The notes beneath the pieces were generated by a model that was not told the DNA's origin, did not search any database, and was given only the letters and a program-made list of their open reading frames with translations. Made by a program: the position numbers and the translations under genes. A stretch of 64,000 bases of DNA from Promethearchaeota archaeon Loki_b32 (GTDB taxonomy: Archaea; Asgardarchaeota; Lokiarchaeia; Sigyniarchaeales; SOKP01). Positions 63,592 through 64,000 of this stretch are shown here, piece by piece. The stretch is taken from positions 36,995 to 100,994 of the forward strand of contig NJBH01000004.1 of the NCBI GenBank assembly GCA_005223125.1. Direction: 5' to 3'. The number at the start of each line of letters is the position of its first letter. The stretch's first letter is position 1.

Positions 63592-64000
63592 ATGACATTA
63601 ACGGAAATTGAAGAAGATTTTGTTTTCCCCGTATATATTTACCGAGATACTATACAAAAGATTCACCTATTAACGAAAGATTTTGAAAATGAAATTTTTG
63701 GATATCTTATTGGCAATATATTAGAATGGAAAGGACAAATATATGTTGTAATTGAGGAGATCCTTTTTATTTTAGGAGCGGTCCATAGTGATAAATTTTC
63801 GACTTCTCAAATAGAAGGTACTGCTGGAAAATACGAAAAGAGATTCCAGAGATTAAAGGAAAAAAGAGAAAATGAAAATTTAAGAATTGTAGGATGGTGG
63901 CATTCGCATCCTGGATTTGGGTGTTTTTTATCCACAACAGATTTAAAAACCCAAGAATATTTTTTCCCGGAATCATATCAAGTAGCTTTAGTAAATGATC
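63592..64000 (+). CDS. JAMM/MPN+ metalloprotease, Rpn11/CSN5-like, 3' truncated
   Basis: The first 136 residues are visible before the window ends. The MPN+ zinc motif is complete: Glu34 in NEIFGYLIG, His104 and His106 in [14 protein letters not shown], and Asp117 in STTDLKTQ, that is HxH-x10-D. The text GW-x-HSHPG-F/Y-GC-x-LS with D and TQ following is the form of eukaryotic deubiquitinases Rpn11 and CSN5, closer than simple bacterial JAMM proteins. It should cleave isopeptide bonds of ubiquitin-like tags. It is 27 bases after the second longin-GTPase gene and probably shares a transcript. A MoaD/ThiS-like carrier and an E1-like enzyme are encoded 43 kb away. Confidence 0.9.
   Translation, partial: MTLTEIEEDFVFPVYIYRDTIQKIHLLTKDFENEIFGYLIGNILEWKGQIYVVIEEILFILGAVHSDKFSTSQIEGTAGKYEKRFQRLKEKRENENLRIVGWWHSHPGFGCFLSTTDLKTQEYFFPESYQVALVND

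Noticed and set aside
63767-63976. Minus-strand frame within the JAMM gene
   Set aside because: It is the shadow of the JAMM coding region, which carries complete catalytic motifs.
1-64000. CRISPR arrays, rRNA, insertion sequences or replication origin
   Set aside because: No regularly spaced repeats, no rRNA-like stretches and no transposase or Cdc6/ORB pattern were seen.

Overview
The window is AT-rich archaeal DNA that looks like an Asgard (Lokiarchaeia-like) genome. The reasons are a Rag/Gtr-type GTPase with a C-terminal roadblock-like domain, an MglA-like GTPase, tandem longin-GTPase fusions, a membrane sensor with a cytosolic longin-like domain, a JAMM protease fragment of Rpn11/CSN5 type, an arrestin-like protein, several heterodisulfide reductase (Hdr) modules, and probable selenoproteins with a eukaryote-like SECIS candidate. 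Starts include ATG, GTG and TTG, often behind GGAGG/GGTGA-type ribosome sites. Nearly all stops I checked are TAA or TAG. No rRNA, tRNA or CRISPR array was seen.

Layout. 0-4.2 kb: a truncated unknown gene, a thiolase with an HMG-CoA-synthase-like/DUF35 fusion, and an RDD membrane protein. 4.2-9.3 kb: tyrosine phenol-lyase with regulatory-looking repeats upstream, a MalY/PatB-type C-S lyase, and two decayed 3' copies of the phenol-lyase. 9.3-18.6 kb: small-molecule metabolism (enolase-superfamily enzyme, interrupted AEC transporter, creatininase-family amidohydrolase, HD-domain protein, serine/threonine dehydratase, medium-chain dehydrogenase apparently starting at ATT, crotonase). 19-21.4 kb: a sulfur-carrier set (E1-like ThiF/MoeB, TusA-like, MoaD/ThiS-like) plus an NMT1/SsuA-like binding protein without a signal peptide.

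21.5-42 kb is a redox hub transcribed leftwards. Module 1 is HdrA - HdrC/HdrB fusion - HdrA - MvhD. Module 2 is FrhB-like - FrhB-like - HdrC/HdrB fusion - HdrA - MvhD. The three HdrA proteins of modules 1 and 2 are double-length (about 1,010-1,030 aa). A toxin-antitoxin island bounded by two copies of an identical G-rich 20-mer lies between the modules. Module 3 is a normal-length HdrA followed by a VhuD/MvhD-like protein. Its reading frames hold four and two in-frame TGA codons, and every one aligns with a cysteine of the Cys-type paralogues in this same window, so these are very probably selenoproteins. A hairpin with AUGA / AA / GA elements just behind the second gene is a candidate SECIS; its AUGA overlaps the apparent stop codon. 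Together the modules should pass electrons between hydrogenase/formate-type donors (MvhD), flavin-based bifurcating HdrA, the disulfide-reducing HdrBC and F420 or other acceptors (FrhB).

42-50.7 kb: membrane proteins, an epimerase, a PadR regulator, a PIN toxin, a HEAT-repeat protein and a decayed secreted protein. 50.9-64 kb: a fourth FrhB-like protein with a C-terminal beta domain beside the Rag-like GTPase, Tag DNA glycosylase, a tiny zinc-ribbon protein, a HAD phosphatase, then a cluster of eukaryote-like genes (arrestin-like, longin-domain sensor, MglA-like GTPase, a small winged-helix/PCI-like protein, a GTPase remnant, two longin-GTPases, JAMM protease) cut by the window edge.
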